This document shows positions 1-8,203 of a stretch of DNA of 60,888 nucleotides, one piece after another. Positions within the stretch are counted from its first letter, which is position 1. Every line of letters begins with the position of its first letter. The notes below the pieces were generated by a model. It did not search any database. It was not told the DNA's origin and saw nothing but the letters and a program-made list of their open reading frames with translations. Both the position numbers and the translations under genes were made by a program. Source of the stretch: CAZABG01 sp964483465 (lineage in GTDB: Bacteria > Chlamydiota > Chlamydiia > Chlamydiales > Parachlamydiaceae); contig CAZABG010000004.1 of NCBI GenBank assembly GCA_964483465.1, forward strand, positions 1 through 60,888, read 5' to 3'.

Positions 1-227
1 GGGTTGGGCAATTCCTAGCACCGTCGCTTGGTTTACCATTACGGTAATTTTTTTATATATAATCTGAAGGGCTGCCGCGTTAAGCGAAAATACCCAAAAA
101 AAGATAAGGAATAGACTTCTTTCGAAACTTGGAAAAATTAGAGCTTTTTTCAACAGGCGAATGGAGTTTTGTAAGAAGACTAATGTTCTCATTCCCTTTT
201 AAATGCAGGTTTACCTAAATTTTTTCT
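1..227. other. Intergenic start of window
   Basis: No coding region can be supported here. The stretch holds the degenerate palindromic repeat listed at 112-182. The upstream gene lies outside the window. Confidence 0.5.
112..182. repeat. Degenerate short copy of the TA-flanked MITE-like repeat
   Basis: The left end (112-130) begins TAGACTTCTTTCGAAA, identical over 16 bases to the end of the complete copy at 7513-7676. The right end (164-182) is the inverse with about 15 of 19 positions matching. TA dinucleotides lie at both edges. The interior is short and not clearly related to the long copy. Confidence 0.5.
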
Positions 228-746
228 ATGAATAATGAACTCGACCGCATAATGCCTCAGTATGATTTTAATGAAATCCATGAACGAATTGTTCACGCAA
301 CCCCACAAGATGCGTTTGATGCGCTAAAGAAAGTTGATTTTGCTGAATCCCCCTTTTTAAGAATCCTTTTCTTTATTAGAGGATTAAAACCGCATCGTTT
401 CGATGAATTAACCAATATTTTTACCCCTCTCTACATGAAAGAAGGAGAAGAGTGGGACCTAGGGCTGATCGGCAAGCCCTGGACGCTGACTGGCCACATC
501 CTTTATTTAAGCCCTGAGGCCTTTAGATCGTTTAACACTCCCGGCTACGCCAAAATGGTCTGGCATTTCTCTTTTATTAAAGAGGGAGATAACACCCTTG
601 TTAAAACCGAAACGAGAATTTTATGTCTCGATGACAAAAGCCGCAAACGCTTTAAGTGGTACTGGTTCTTCGTAAAACCTTTTAGCGGTCTTGTACGCCA
701 AAAAATCCTTTCAATGATCGAGAAAAAAGTCGCTTTTCAATCCTAA
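228..746 (+). CDS. Conserved hypothetical protein
   Basis: A 172-residue soluble protein without signal peptide or membrane segment. Its alternating hydrophobic strands, aromatic content and a C-terminal basic helix (about residues 137-168) recall small SRPBCC or DUF2867-like folds, but no signature motif is visible, so that is only a suggestion. The ATG at 228 is the first in-frame start. The gene ends 20 bases before argR and may be cotranscribed with it. No function is assigned. Confidence 0.7.
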   Translation: MNNELDRIMPQYDFNEIHERIVHATPQDAFDALKKVDFAESPFLRILFFIRGLKPHRFDELTNIFTPLYMKEGEEWDLGLIGKPWTLTGHILYLSPEAFRSFNTPGYAKMVWHFSFIKEGDNTLVKTETRILCLDDKSRKRFKWYWFFVKPFSGLVRQKILSMIEKKVAFQS

Positions 747-766
747 ATCTCCTTAAAATTCAGTGT

Positions 767-1225
767 ATGGATAAAAAAACCGAATCAAAACTGGTTGAAG
801 CCTTAAAAAACCTTCTTCTTGAAAGAGAAGCCAATACACAAGATAGTTTATGCCACTCTCTCGAGAAGGCTGGCTTTGAAATCAATCAATCCAAAGTCTC
901 GCGCCTTCTTAGAAAAATTGGCGCGACCAAAATTGTAAACGCAAAAGGGCAAACGGTTTATTCTCTTCCAAGAGAGCCTGCTCCCCCCACGCCTAACACC
1001 CTTTTAAGAGATCTTATTATCGATGTATCCGCAAATGAAAGCCTGGTCGTAATTTTAACAAGCCCGGGCTCGGCTTCCATGGTCGGACGCATGCTGGATT
1101 ACGCCAATATTGAAACAGAAATCCTAGGCACAGTTGCTGGCGACGACACCCTTTTTGTCGCTCCAAGAACGGTGCATGATATAAAGAAATTAGTTGAAGA
1201 AATCAAAAAACACCTCTCTTTGTGA
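767..1225 (+). CDS. argR: Arginine repressor ArgR
   Basis: A 152-residue protein of normal ArgR length. The N-terminal half (about 1-70) is the winged helix-turn-helix, with the QSKVSRLLRKIGATK recognition region. The C-terminal half (about 78-152) is the hexamerisation and arginine-binding domain, with the diagnostic GTVAGDDT motif near residue 126. ArgR binds ARG boxes when loaded with arginine. The downstream gene is an amino-acid permease, and a palindrome resembling an ARG box lies between the two, so the transporter is the likely target. This parallels the ArgR-controlled glnPQ amino-acid uptake genes known in Chlamydia pneumoniae. Confidence 0.95.
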   Translation: MDKKTESKLVEALKNLLLEREANTQDSLCHSLEKAGFEINQSKVSRLLRKIGATKIVNAKGQTVYSLPREPAPPTPNTLLRDLIIDVSANESLVVILTSPGSASMVGRMLDYANIETEILGTVAGDDTLFVAPRTVHDIKKLVEEIKKHLSL

Positions 1226-1236
1226 ATATTTAGTCG

Positions 1237-1257
1237 TATTTATTGAATAAATATGCT
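1237..1257. promoter_or_regulatory. Candidate ARG box / palindromic operator
   Basis: A perfect 8-1-8 palindrome TATTTATTGAATAAATA occupies 1237-1253. The overlapping 14-mer at 1244-1257 (TGAATAAATATGCT) matches the ARG box consensus TGAATWWWWATTCA at 12 of 14 positions. It lies 12 bases after the argR stop and 12 bases before the transporter ATG, where bound ArgR would block transcription or translation start. The assignment is inference from sequence and position. Confidence 0.45.
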
Positions 1258-1269
1258 AAACTTGTCCGC

Positions 1270-2670
1270 ATGAAGATTTCCCTATTTTCCTTAGTCGTTC
1301 TCATGATTGCCGCGATCGACAACATGCGAAATTTACCCGCCGCTGCTTTATTCGGCAGCTCGCTAATATTTTTCTCCGTTCTTGCGGCATTGCTCTTTTT
1401 GATACCCACAGCGCTCGTATCGGCGGAACTTTCTTCTGCCTATCCTGAAAAGGGAGGCATTTATAATTGGGTGTCTGAATCGTTTGGCAAAAAGATGGGA
1501 ATGGCTGCCATTTGGCTTCAATGGATCAACACCATGGTCTGGTATCCGAGCATGCTTTCGTTTATCGCAGGAACTTTCGCCTACCTGATCAATCCCGATC
1601 TTGCGCAAAATAAACCCTACCTCATTTCCTTTATCCTTATTGTCTTTTGGACGATGACCTGGCTGAACCTAAAAGGGATCCATGTCTCAACCCTCATCAA
1701 TTCCATCTGCTGCATCATCGGAACCATGCTTCCCCTTATCATGCTAACTATTCTAGGAGGCGTGTGGATCTATCTTGGCAACCCCATCAAAATCAATTTA
1801 TCGTGGAGCGAACTGATTCCCCCGCTTGATAAAGGCGCAAGCTACGTATCCCTCATTGCGATCATGGCCTCCTTTTTAGGCATGGAGCTTTCCGGCGTGC
1901 ACGTTAACGACATAGAAAATCCAAAACGAAATTTCCCTAAAGCCGCTATCTTCGCCACCTTTTTTATTTTCTTATCGATGACGCTCGGCTCGCTCTCCAT
2001 CGCGCTCGTCATTAGTCCTGACGAAATGCAGCTTATCGCAGGCGTAATGCAAGTCTTTAGCAGATTTTTCGAAGTATTTGGTTTAAGCGCCTATATTCCT
2101 TATCTCACAGCGCTCATCGTTATCGGCTCGATCGGAACGCTTATTAACTGGCTGATTTCTCCCGCAAAAGGGCTTCTCCATGCAGCAGAATATGGATTTC
2201 TTCCTCCCATTCTCGCGAAGAAAAATAAAAATGGCGTACCGGCTAACATCCTTATCCTGCAAGCCGTTCTTGTTAGCGTCTTCTGCCTTATTTTCTTGCT
2301 AGAGCCGAATATCAACGGGTTTTATTGGTTTTTGACAGCGCTTAGCACAGAACTTTATATGATGATGTACGTTCTAATGTTCTTGTCCGCGATCAGACAT
2401 AGATATAAAAACAAAGTTGAAGGCGCCTTTAAAATACCTGGCGGCATGTTTGGCGTGGTTACGGTCGCGCTGCTTGGACTTATCGGCAGTATCTCAACGA
2501 TTATTGTAAGCTTCCTGCCGCCTGAAAACGTCTCGATCGGAAGTCCTATGCTTTATTTTACCATGATTTGCGTTGGGAACGTGCTAACCCTAAGCCCGCT
2601 TGCATTCTTCTTCTTATATGAGAAAAGAAAGAGAGAACAAATCAATGTTGCTCCTCAAGTTATGCTTTAA
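1270..2670 (+). CDS. APC-family amino-acid transporter (glutamate/GABA antiporter-like)
   Basis: A 466-residue integral membrane protein with about 12 hydrophobic segments. The features AELSSAYPEKGGIYNWV in the first third and a conserved acidic GMELSGVH region in the middle are typical of the APC superfamily, nearest to the GadC/YjeM type exchangers. I chose ATG 1270 (MKISLFSLVV) over an in-frame TTG at 1243 because the extra nine residues are hydrophilic and the TTG lies inside the candidate operator. Placement directly behind argR suggests arginine or a related amino acid as substrate. The substrate cannot be read from the sequence. Confidence 0.85.
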   Translation: MKISLFSLVVLMIAAIDNMRNLPAAALFGSSLIFFSVLAALLFLIPTALVSAELSSAYPEKGGIYNWVSESFGKKMGMAAIWLQWINTMVWYPSMLSFIAGTFAYLINPDLAQNKPYLISFILIVFWTMTWLNLKGIHVSTLINSICCIIGTMLPLIMLTILGGVWIYLGNPIKINLSWSELIPPLDKGASYVSLIAIMASFLGMELSGVHVNDIENPKRNFPKAAIFATFFIFLSMTLGSLSIALVISPDEMQLIAGVMQVFSRFFEVFGLSAYIPYLTALIVIGSIGTLINWLISPAKGLLHAAEYGFLPPILAKKNKNGVPANILILQAVLVSVFCLIFLLEPNINGFYWFLTALSTELYMMMYVLMFLSAIRHRYKNKVEGAFKIPGGMFGVVTVALLGLIGSISTIIVSFLPPENVSIGSPMLYFTMICVGNVLTLSPLAFFFLYEKRKREQINVAPQVML

Positions 2671-2818
2671 GAGAGATTTAGGCGTTCGACGACCCTCATT
2701 TAATTCGCTTTTAATATTTTAAACCTATCTTTTTGAACGCGGTAAATCTGTAATCCACATGACGATCGATGGCTACACGCTAAACACTGAAATATCCGCT
2801 TAATTCCGGATTGTACAA

Positions 2819-3460
2819 CTAAGAAGTTTCTTTAACGAAATTCTTAAAGATAAAGGCCATGCCGAGCCCTGCTAAAAAGCCGCCGATATGGGCCATATAA
2901 GCCACTCCGCCCTCTTCCGTGCTATAAAGCGAGGCGAAACTACTGAAGAATTGCAAGACGAACCAAAATCCAATTACAATCAAAGCAGACATCTGAGTGA
3001 TCGAACGGCCTACCATCACATTTACTTTTGTGTGAGGGAAAAGAAGAATGTACGCACCAAGAACGCCCGCGATCGCGCCCGACGCTCCAAGATTCGGCAC
3101 ATCGGAATTCGGCGTGAATGCCATTTGAGCAAACGTGGCGGCAAGACCCGATACAATATAAAAGAGAAGATAGAGTGCTTTTCCCATTCTGTCTTCGACG
3201 TTATCCCCAAAGATCCATAGATAAAGCATATTACCTAAGAGATGCCCCCAACCGGCATGCATAAACATCGCCGTAAAAAGGGTAATAAAGTTGGAAGCAG
3301 GATCTTGCAAAAAGCGCGAAGGAATGAAAGACCATTTCATGATAAAGGCTTCGCCGCCGCTTAATTCAAGAAAAAATACAAGTACGTTGATAAGAATCAA
3401 CGCATACGTAACGACAGGAACGGTCTTCCTCTTTGAGTTGTCATCGCTAAGCGGTATCAT
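2819..3460 (-). CDS. Rhomboid-family intramembrane serine protease
   Basis: A 213-residue polytopic protein with six predicted membrane helices. The catalytic dyad is present: Ser127 in LGASGA and His191 in AHIGGF. The upstream family motif with His68 and Asn77 (MHAGWGHLLGN) is also intact, so the enzyme should be active. Rhomboids cleave single-pass membrane proteins within the membrane. The gene stands alone, convergent with the transporter gene and divergent from the cupin gene. The first 15 residues are basic and cytosolic. Substrates are unknown. Confidence 0.92.
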   Translation of the reverse strand: MIPLSDDNSKRKTVPVVTYALILINVLVFFLELSGGEAFIMKWSFIPSRFLQDPASNFITLFTAMFMHAGWGHLLGNMLYLWIFGDNVEDRMGKALYLLFYIVSGLAATFAQMAFTPNSDVPNLGASGAIAGVLGAYILLFPHTKVNVMVGRSITQMSALIVIGFWFVLQFFSSFASLYSTEEGGVAYMAHIGGFLAGLGMAFIFKNFVKETS

Positions 3461-3498
3461 AAATCCTTACCATCTCTTTTGTATTATTTTAAATTCAA

Positions 3499-3600
3499 TA
3501 GACTTCTTTCGGTTGATGGTTAGATTTATTGCAAAATTATGAGAGTCTATATAGACATATTGACGAGAAATTTACGACAAAGATGTCAAATCGATTAAAA
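3499..3600 (-). repeat. Truncated, diverged copy of the MITE-like repeat
   Basis: Starts with the TA-flanked end TAGACTTCTTTCG at 3499. From 3522 onward it matches the reverse complement of the interior of the copy at 7513-7676, for example AGATTTATTGCAAAAT-ATGAGAG and GACATAT. The second terminal repeat is missing or decayed. It lies upstream of both the rhomboid gene and the cupin gene. Confidence 0.65.
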
Positions 3601-3626
3601 TAAATACTCCTATGGAAAGCTAAAAT

Positions 3627-3998
3627 ATGTTAGTAAAACTTGTAAATGATCACAAAGTGATCGAATCTCCTACCTGCGGAACGGTGAGAGAAATCCTACG
3701 CGGAAGCGAATATAAACCTTTCGGGCTTGCGGTATGTTATGACATAAAGCCAACTTGCGCCCATTATCATAAAACTTTTGATGAAACCTATTTTGTTTTA
3801 GATGGAGAGCTCGAGCTTGCTTTATACGATCCTGAAAAGGATAAAATTGAGCATCTAACCTTAAAAGCAAACGAAGCCGCTATTATTACAAAAGGAATCC
3901 ACCATAAAATTGTCAAATCGAGTGAAAAAAATCGTCTTTGCGTTATTACAGCGCCTCCTTTTCATGCAGATGACGAAACCCCCTCCAATAAGCTATGA
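3627..3998 (+). CDS. Cupin-domain protein
   Basis: A 123-residue single-domain cupin. Motif 1 is visible around residues 48-66 (His-Tyr-His-x-x-x-x-Glu, HYHKTFDETYFVLDGELEL) and motif 2 later, with GIHHKIV. The metal-binding His and Glu residues of motif 1 are in place. The stop codon overlaps the ATG of the amidohydrolase (ATGA), so the two are probably translated together and work in the same small-molecule pathway. The substrate is unknown. Confidence 0.85.
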   Translation: MLVKLVNDHKVIESPTCGTVREILRGSEYKPFGLAVCYDIKPTCAHYHKTFDETYFVLDGELELALYDPEKDKIEHLTLKANEAAIITKGIHHKIVKSSEKNRLCVITAPPFHADDETPSNKL

Positions 3999-5566
3999 AC
4001 GTAGACACTTTGCTAACTAATGGTCATTTCATAACGCTCGATGAAACCCTTCCTGAGTGCGAAGCAATCGCGATAGATGAAGGAAAAATTGTATGGATGG
4101 GATCAAATGAAGATGCAAAAGGATTTAAAAGCCCTGAAATTATCGATTTAAAAGGGGCTTATGGCTATCCCGGATTAATTGATTCACACATTCATATTTT
4201 ATACTCTGGCATTATCCAAAAGACGTTAAGGCTTGAGGGATGCCAGAACCATGAAGGGGTTATCGACCGATTAAAAGTCCAAGTCGAAAAAACCGCTCCT
4301 GGCGAGTGGATTATGGGATTTGGGTGGGACGACTGTTCATGGCCAAAGGAAAGCAAGCTGCACGCCTCTCTCTTAGATGCCGTTTCGCCTCACAACCCTG
4401 TCGTGCTTCAGCGTTCAGACACGCATCTCCTTTGGGTGAACTCGCGCGCATTAGAGGAAGCGTCTATTGACGAAAACACTCCCGACCCCGTCGGCGGAAA
4501 AATTGTCCGTGATGAAAAAGGAAAACCCACAGGCGTTCTTATCGATACGGCAGCCTATTTAGTCAGGGCTGTAATGCCAACTCTTGATATCGACCAAGCC
4601 GTATTATTAACGTTAGAAGTATTAGAAGCGTGTGCGAAGAATGGAATAACTATGGTACATGACGCTTCGACCATCCAGCCGAATTTTGAAGCGTTTAAAG
4701 CCCTTGCGGCAAGCGGAAGCCTGCCTATTCGCGTTTATGCGATGACAACGATAAAACCCGATATGAAAATAGAATCGATTAAAGAGCCGCATCAAGAATC
4801 CCCTTTCTTTGAATCTAGATGCCTTAAATTCTTTATCGACGGCTCCCTCGGATCGCGAGGGGCTGCGTTACTAGAACCTTATGCGGATGATCCTCATGAA
4901 GGGTTTTTGCTTTGGAATAAAGAGGATCTCTTATCGCTTTTAAAAACGGCAAAAGAGAAAGGTTTTCAAGTTGCTTCCCATGCGATTGGCGACCTGGCAA
5001 ACCGTTTTATCCTCGACGCGTATGAAGCCGTTGGGGTAAAAGGCCTCCGTTTTCGTGTTGAACATGCTCAACTATTAAGTCGTCAAGATATTCCTAGATT
5101 TAAAGCCCTTGATGTAATCGCCGCCATGCAGCCTCTACACGCCATGACAGACATGGCATGGATTGAAAATCGTATTGGAGCTAAAAGAGCTAGCGAAGAA
5201 GCCTTCTTGTGGAAAAGCTTGCAAGAAGCCGGAGCGATTATCGCGGGCGGCTCTGACGCCCCTGTTGTGAATCTTAATCCCCTCTGGGGAATTTACGCTG
5301 CGACAACCAGGCAAAATATAGACGGAGAGCCGAATGAGGGCTGGATTCCGCACGAAAAAATATCAAGGCTTGATGCGCTTAAAATGTACACGATAAACGC
5401 AGCTTTTGCCTGCTTTCACGAAAAAGACTTAGGATCTATCTCGAAAGGAAAATGGGCAGACCTTGTCATCTACCCTGAAAACATTTTAACATGCGATTCA
5501 AAAAACTTACTTATCATGCCTGTTTTATACACATTTATAAATGGCAAGATCGTTCATAAAGCATGA
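3995..5566 (+). CDS. Amidohydrolase family protein (YtcJ-like)
   Basis: A 523-residue metal-dependent hydrolase of the YtcJ/amidohydrolase_3 group. The metal-binding DSHIH is near residue 65. Other hallmarks are the GWDDCSWP segment, FFIDGSLGSRGAAL, HAIGD, RVEHAQLL and the late GGSDAPV motif. The C-terminal strand-rich part (GSISKGKWADLVI) completes the composite beta domain. Members hydrolyse amide or imide bonds of small cyclic compounds. It is coupled to the cupin upstream and the next gene downstream by ATGA overlaps. No signal peptide is seen, so it acts in the cytosol. Confidence 0.9.
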   Translation: MNVDTLLTNGHFITLDETLPECEAIAIDEGKIVWMGSNEDAKGFKSPEIIDLKGAYGYPGLIDSHIHILYSGIIQKTLRLEGCQNHEGVIDRLKVQVEKTAPGEWIMGFGWDDCSWPKESKLHASLLDAVSPHNPVVLQRSDTHLLWVNSRALEEASIDENTPDPVGGKIVRDEKGKPTGVLIDTAAYLVRAVMPTLDIDQAVLLTLEVLEACAKNGITMVHDASTIQPNFEAFKALAASGSLPIRVYAMTTIKPDMKIESIKEPHQESPFFESRCLKFFIDGSLGSRGAALLEPYADDPHEGFLLWNKEDLLSLLKTAKEKGFQVASHAIGDLANRFILDAYEAVGVKGLRFRVEHAQLLSRQDIPRFKALDVIAAMQPLHAMTDMAWIENRIGAKRASEEAFLWKSLQEAGAIIAGGSDAPVVNLNPLWGIYAATTRQNIDGEPNEGWIPHEKISRLDALKMYTINAAFACFHEKDLGSISKGKWADLVIYPENILTCDSKNLLIMPVLYTFINGKIVHKA

Positions 5567-6327
5567 AAACTATTTTTCTGACATTTTTTATAATCTCATC
5601 TCTTTTCGGCGAATGGGCCCATTTGGAATTGGGTGCGGGAAACTATGGCGGAGTCGGTTATAGCAAAGCCTCTCAAAAAGAGGTAATCAGCCGACTTGAA
5701 GTGACTGACAAACCCAACTATGTTGATCGTCTTCCTGAAAAGGGGTATGGAAATTATGATCCCTATGAACAATATGCCGTTCTTTTTTGGACGTTTGATC
5801 AATTGGTTAAAAGATATGGAGATCAGGGCATATTCCATGTGAATGACATTTGTAAAGACTATGCAACTGAAGCCGCAAAACAGCTAAAAATCTATGCGCT
5901 TAAACAAGGATATAAAAAGATTAAAATCGATTCCATTCCGATAGATTATATGAAATTAGATCCTAATATCACTCTAGGGAATATCCCTTTAGGCAAGCTT
6001 TATGATACCGTCCATCTAAAGAATCCTGAGGTGACGCTTTTTAATGAAAAAATGGATGGAGACGATTTTTATTCCTCACCGAAATCAAGAGAGTCGGGAA
6101 GAAGGCTATTAAAAAAGTTAGCGGCTCTTTCAAAAACAGGCCTCGCTTTTTTCACACTTTACGATAATGTTTTCTTTCCTGATGCTGAAAAAAAAGAATA
6201 TGTTGAAAAGGGACTTTTTTATCATGAAACCCTTGAATGGGAGCCTGTGCCCTACGTATTTCCAAGAGGCCAAATAATCCACCGAGAAAATGGAAAAGTT
6301 TTTTACATAAATGGAACTGCAAATTGA
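5563..6327 (+). CDS. Exported protein with methyltransferase-like core
   Basis: A 254-residue protein. Residues 1-16 look like a short Sec signal (MKTIFLTFFIISSLFG). Right after it comes HLELGAGNYGG, which resembles S-adenosylmethionine motif I, followed at a plausible distance by an acidic VNDIC strand end and a DTVHLKNPEV segment. I infer a class I methyltransferase-like Rossmann fold. It is odd that motif I begins at about residue 21, because most such enzymes have a longer lead-in, and an exported SAM enzyme would be unusual. It is coupled by ATGA to the amidohydrolase and overlaps the next GNAT gene by 17 bases. Confidence 0.6.
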   Translation: MKTIFLTFFIISSLFGEWAHLELGAGNYGGVGYSKASQKEVISRLEVTDKPNYVDRLPEKGYGNYDPYEQYAVLFWTFDQLVKRYGDQGIFHVNDICKDYATEAAKQLKIYALKQGYKKIKIDSIPIDYMKLDPNITLGNIPLGKLYDTVHLKNPEVTLFNEKMDGDDFYSSPKSRESGRRLLKKLAALSKTGLAFFTLYDNVFFPDAEKKEYVEKGLFYHETLEWEPVPYVFPRGQIIHRENGKVFYINGTAN

Positions 6328-6916
6328 AGAGTTGATCCTTAGATACCCAGAAGAGGGAGATCTTGATAGATTAACGGCTTTTATAAATCGTAATAAAGAT
6401 CATTTATCACCTTGGGAAACCCCTATTGAAATTCCTATCTATTCTCTTCTTTCAGGCTGGATTCGCGATGTTGAAGAGGGCCGCTCTATAAGATTTTTTC
6501 TTTTTCATAAAGATGATCCAGAAAAATTGATTGGAATGATCAATTTTACGCAAATCTTTAGAGGCGGATTTCAAGCCTGCTATCTAGGCTATAAAATTGA
6601 TAAAGATTTTGAAGGCAAAGGGTATATGTCAAAAGGCCTAAAAAAAGGCCTTGCATACATGTTTGAAAAAGAAAAAATCCATCGCATCATGTCAAATTTT
6701 ATGCCTCACAATATAAGAAGCGCAGAAGTCTTATTGCGTCTCGGATTTGCCGTAGAAGGATATGCCAAAAACTACCTAAAAATTAACGGAAAATGGCAAG
6801 ACCATATATTAACGGCGTTGAATTATGAACAATGGACCTCAAAAGAGCCCGTAGATGCCAAAAAGGCTTTTAATGAAACCCTCGAAAATTTAAAGAATTG
6901 GGAAAAAAACATATGA
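6311..6916 (+). CDS. GNAT acetyltransferase, RimJ/RimL type
   Basis: A 201-residue cytosolic protein of the RimJ/RimL class. It has the N-terminal ELILRYPEEGD strand, the acetyl-CoA binding loop region YKIDKDFEGKGYMSKGL, and the HNIRSAEVLLRLGF motif B typical of N-terminal or ribosomal-protein acetyltransferases. The C-terminal tail of about 30 residues is extra and lysine-rich. The start at 6311 overlaps the preceding gene and the stop overlaps the next ATG. The actual acceptor is unknown. Confidence 0.85.
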   Translation: MELQIEELILRYPEEGDLDRLTAFINRNKDHLSPWETPIEIPIYSLLSGWIRDVEEGRSIRFFLFHKDDPEKLIGMINFTQIFRGGFQACYLGYKIDKDFEGKGYMSKGLKKGLAYMFEKEKIHRIMSNFMPHNIRSAEVLLRLGFAVEGYAKNYLKINGKWQDHILTALNYEQWTSKEPVDAKKAFNETLENLKNWEKNI

Positions 6917-7515
6917 TCTATTTTATCCTTTTATTTTTCACGAGCCTTGCGGCAGATGTCCATATTGAAACTCTTAAGGGAAAAGAAATTGCCTCTAAGA
7001 TAGAACCTGTCACTCAATACATCGATCAACTTTATCGCGAGCCCCCTTTCCTTTATGCCGGCAACGATCAAGAATATAAGACCTATCTTTTAGAATTTTC
7101 AAATGATCCTGAAGCTTATTTAAATCTTGTGCTGGACAATCAAAAAATTGTGGGCGTTGCCTTAGGAATTCCTCTAAGCCATTCTCGAGACCTTTATAAG
7201 CACCCTTTTAAAGACGTTAAAGGCATCTATTACATTGGGGAATTCGGTTTAAATATGCCTTATAGGGGCAAGGGGCTTGAAGAGTCCCTCTTGAGAAAAC
7301 TTGAATCAGAGGCCAAAAATAAAGGGTATCATACGCTCGCAATCTGGGAGCTTGATAAAAGCCCTTCCGATAAATCACCTTTGCTTCCTTTCAGTTTTTG
7401 GGAAAAAGAGGGCTACCTGCAGCATCCAGAACTCTCATTTGATATTAGTTGGACGAATATCGGAGAAGAAAAAGAAAGTGAACACAAAGCCATTTATTGG
7501 TTGAAGACACAATAG
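6913..7515 (+). CDS. GNAT-fold protein with N-terminal signal-like segment
   Basis: A 200-residue protein from the ATG at 6913, which overlaps the preceding stop as ATGA. An in-frame TTG at 6898 would add five residues and is less likely. Residues 1-14 form a signal-like segment ending in SLAAD. The rest carries GNAT features: VLDNQKIVGVALGIP, the acyl-CoA loop MPYRGKGLEESLL near residue 120, and a motif B segment FWEKEGYL. An acetyltransferase that seems exported is unusual because acetyl-CoA is cytosolic. Its TAG stop is made by the first bases of a MITE-like repeat, so the native C-terminus may have been shortened. Confidence 0.75.
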   Translation: MIYFILLFFTSLAADVHIETLKGKEIASKIEPVTQYIDQLYREPPFLYAGNDQEYKTYLLEFSNDPEAYLNLVLDNQKIVGVALGIPLSHSRDLYKHPFKDVKGIYYIGEFGLNMPYRGKGLEESLLRKLESEAKNKGYHTLAIWELDKSPSDKSPLLPFSFWEKEGYLQHPELSFDISWTNIGEEKESEHKAIYWLKTQ

Positions 7516-7676
7516 ACTTCTTTCGAAATTCCATTAGGTCGCTATAATTGCTCTTTTTGGCAGCTTTATCGGAAAATTTTTCGACCATATGTCTGCATAT
7601 GCTCTCAAAATTTTGCAATAAATCTGCACAAAAATTGCTAATTATATCATCCAAAGCGAATTTCGAAAGAAGTCTA
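7513..7676. mobile_element. MITE-like element, complete copy
   Basis: A 164-base element bounded by perfect 19-base terminal inverted repeats, TAGACTTCTTTCGAAATTC at 7513-7531 and its inverse at 7658-7676. TA at both edges fits a duplicated TA target, as made by IS630/Tc1-mariner transposases. No transposase is encoded. A short open frame on the minus strand (MDDIISNFC...) runs through the interior and one end and may be a remnant. Related copies lie at 112, 3499 and 36023. It closes the cupin-GNAT operon and could also act as a transcription-stopping hairpin. Confidence 0.75.
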
Positions 7677-7699
7677 ATAAAAGAAGGATAAAGGCGCTT

Positions 7700-8203
7700 T
7701 TATTTCTTATTGTTTCCGTTCATTTTCCAGGCAGCGTTTTTTAAAACAGGAAGCCATTTATCCCTTAAAGCATTGACATTGGAAACATCTTGCGTTTGAT
7801 AAGTGAATAAAACCGTCCCATCTTCCGTGTTTATCGCTCTACCCCATCCATGCATTTTTTCTTCACCCTGCAATTTTCCGCTCCACTCATAGAGATTATC
7901 CCCGTCTTTGCTTTCAATCGATTTCACTTCAACGGTCATATTCGGATAAAGTTTTTTAAAACTATTTTGAATGGAGGAAAGATCGGAAACATCTAAGATT
8001 TGGGGGGTCGAAGATGCGGCAAAAAATTCTGTCGGATTCATTACCCCTTTTGGAACATATAAAAAGGTAACGGAACTGCCCCCTTCAGTTTGATTCTTTA
8101 ACTGCCAATATTGCGTAGCATTAGGTAGGGTATAATCGACGCCTCCGATCGTATCTGCGAAAAGTGAAAGGACGCTCAAACAGAATATAAGTAATTTCTT
8201 CAT
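7700..8203 (-). CDS. Exported conserved hypothetical protein
   Basis: A 167-residue protein with a clear signal peptide (MKKLLIFCLSVLSLFA, cleavage around residue 16-17). The mature part is a single mixed alpha/beta domain with no cysteines and the C-terminal segment LRDKWLPVLKNAAWKMN. It resembles small periplasmic or outer-face proteins of unknown function found in amoeba symbionts. No catalytic motif is recognised. It is preceded by a plausible start region at 8203, and the nearby MITE-like element lies beyond its 3' end. Confidence 0.7.
   Translation of the reverse strand: MKKLLIFCLSVLSLFADTIGGVDYTLPNATQYWQLKNQTEGGSSVTFLYVPKGVMNPTEFFAASSTPQILDVSDLSSIQNSFKKLYPNMTVEVKSIESKDGDNLYEWSGKLQGEEKMHGWGRAINTEDGTVLFTYQTQDVSNVNALRDKWLPVLKNAAWKMNGNNKK

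Noticed and set aside
7445..7654. Minus-strand open frame of 69 codons across the MITE-like element
   Set aside because: It overlaps the end of the GNAT gene and the element itself. At best it is a transposase remnant, not a gene.
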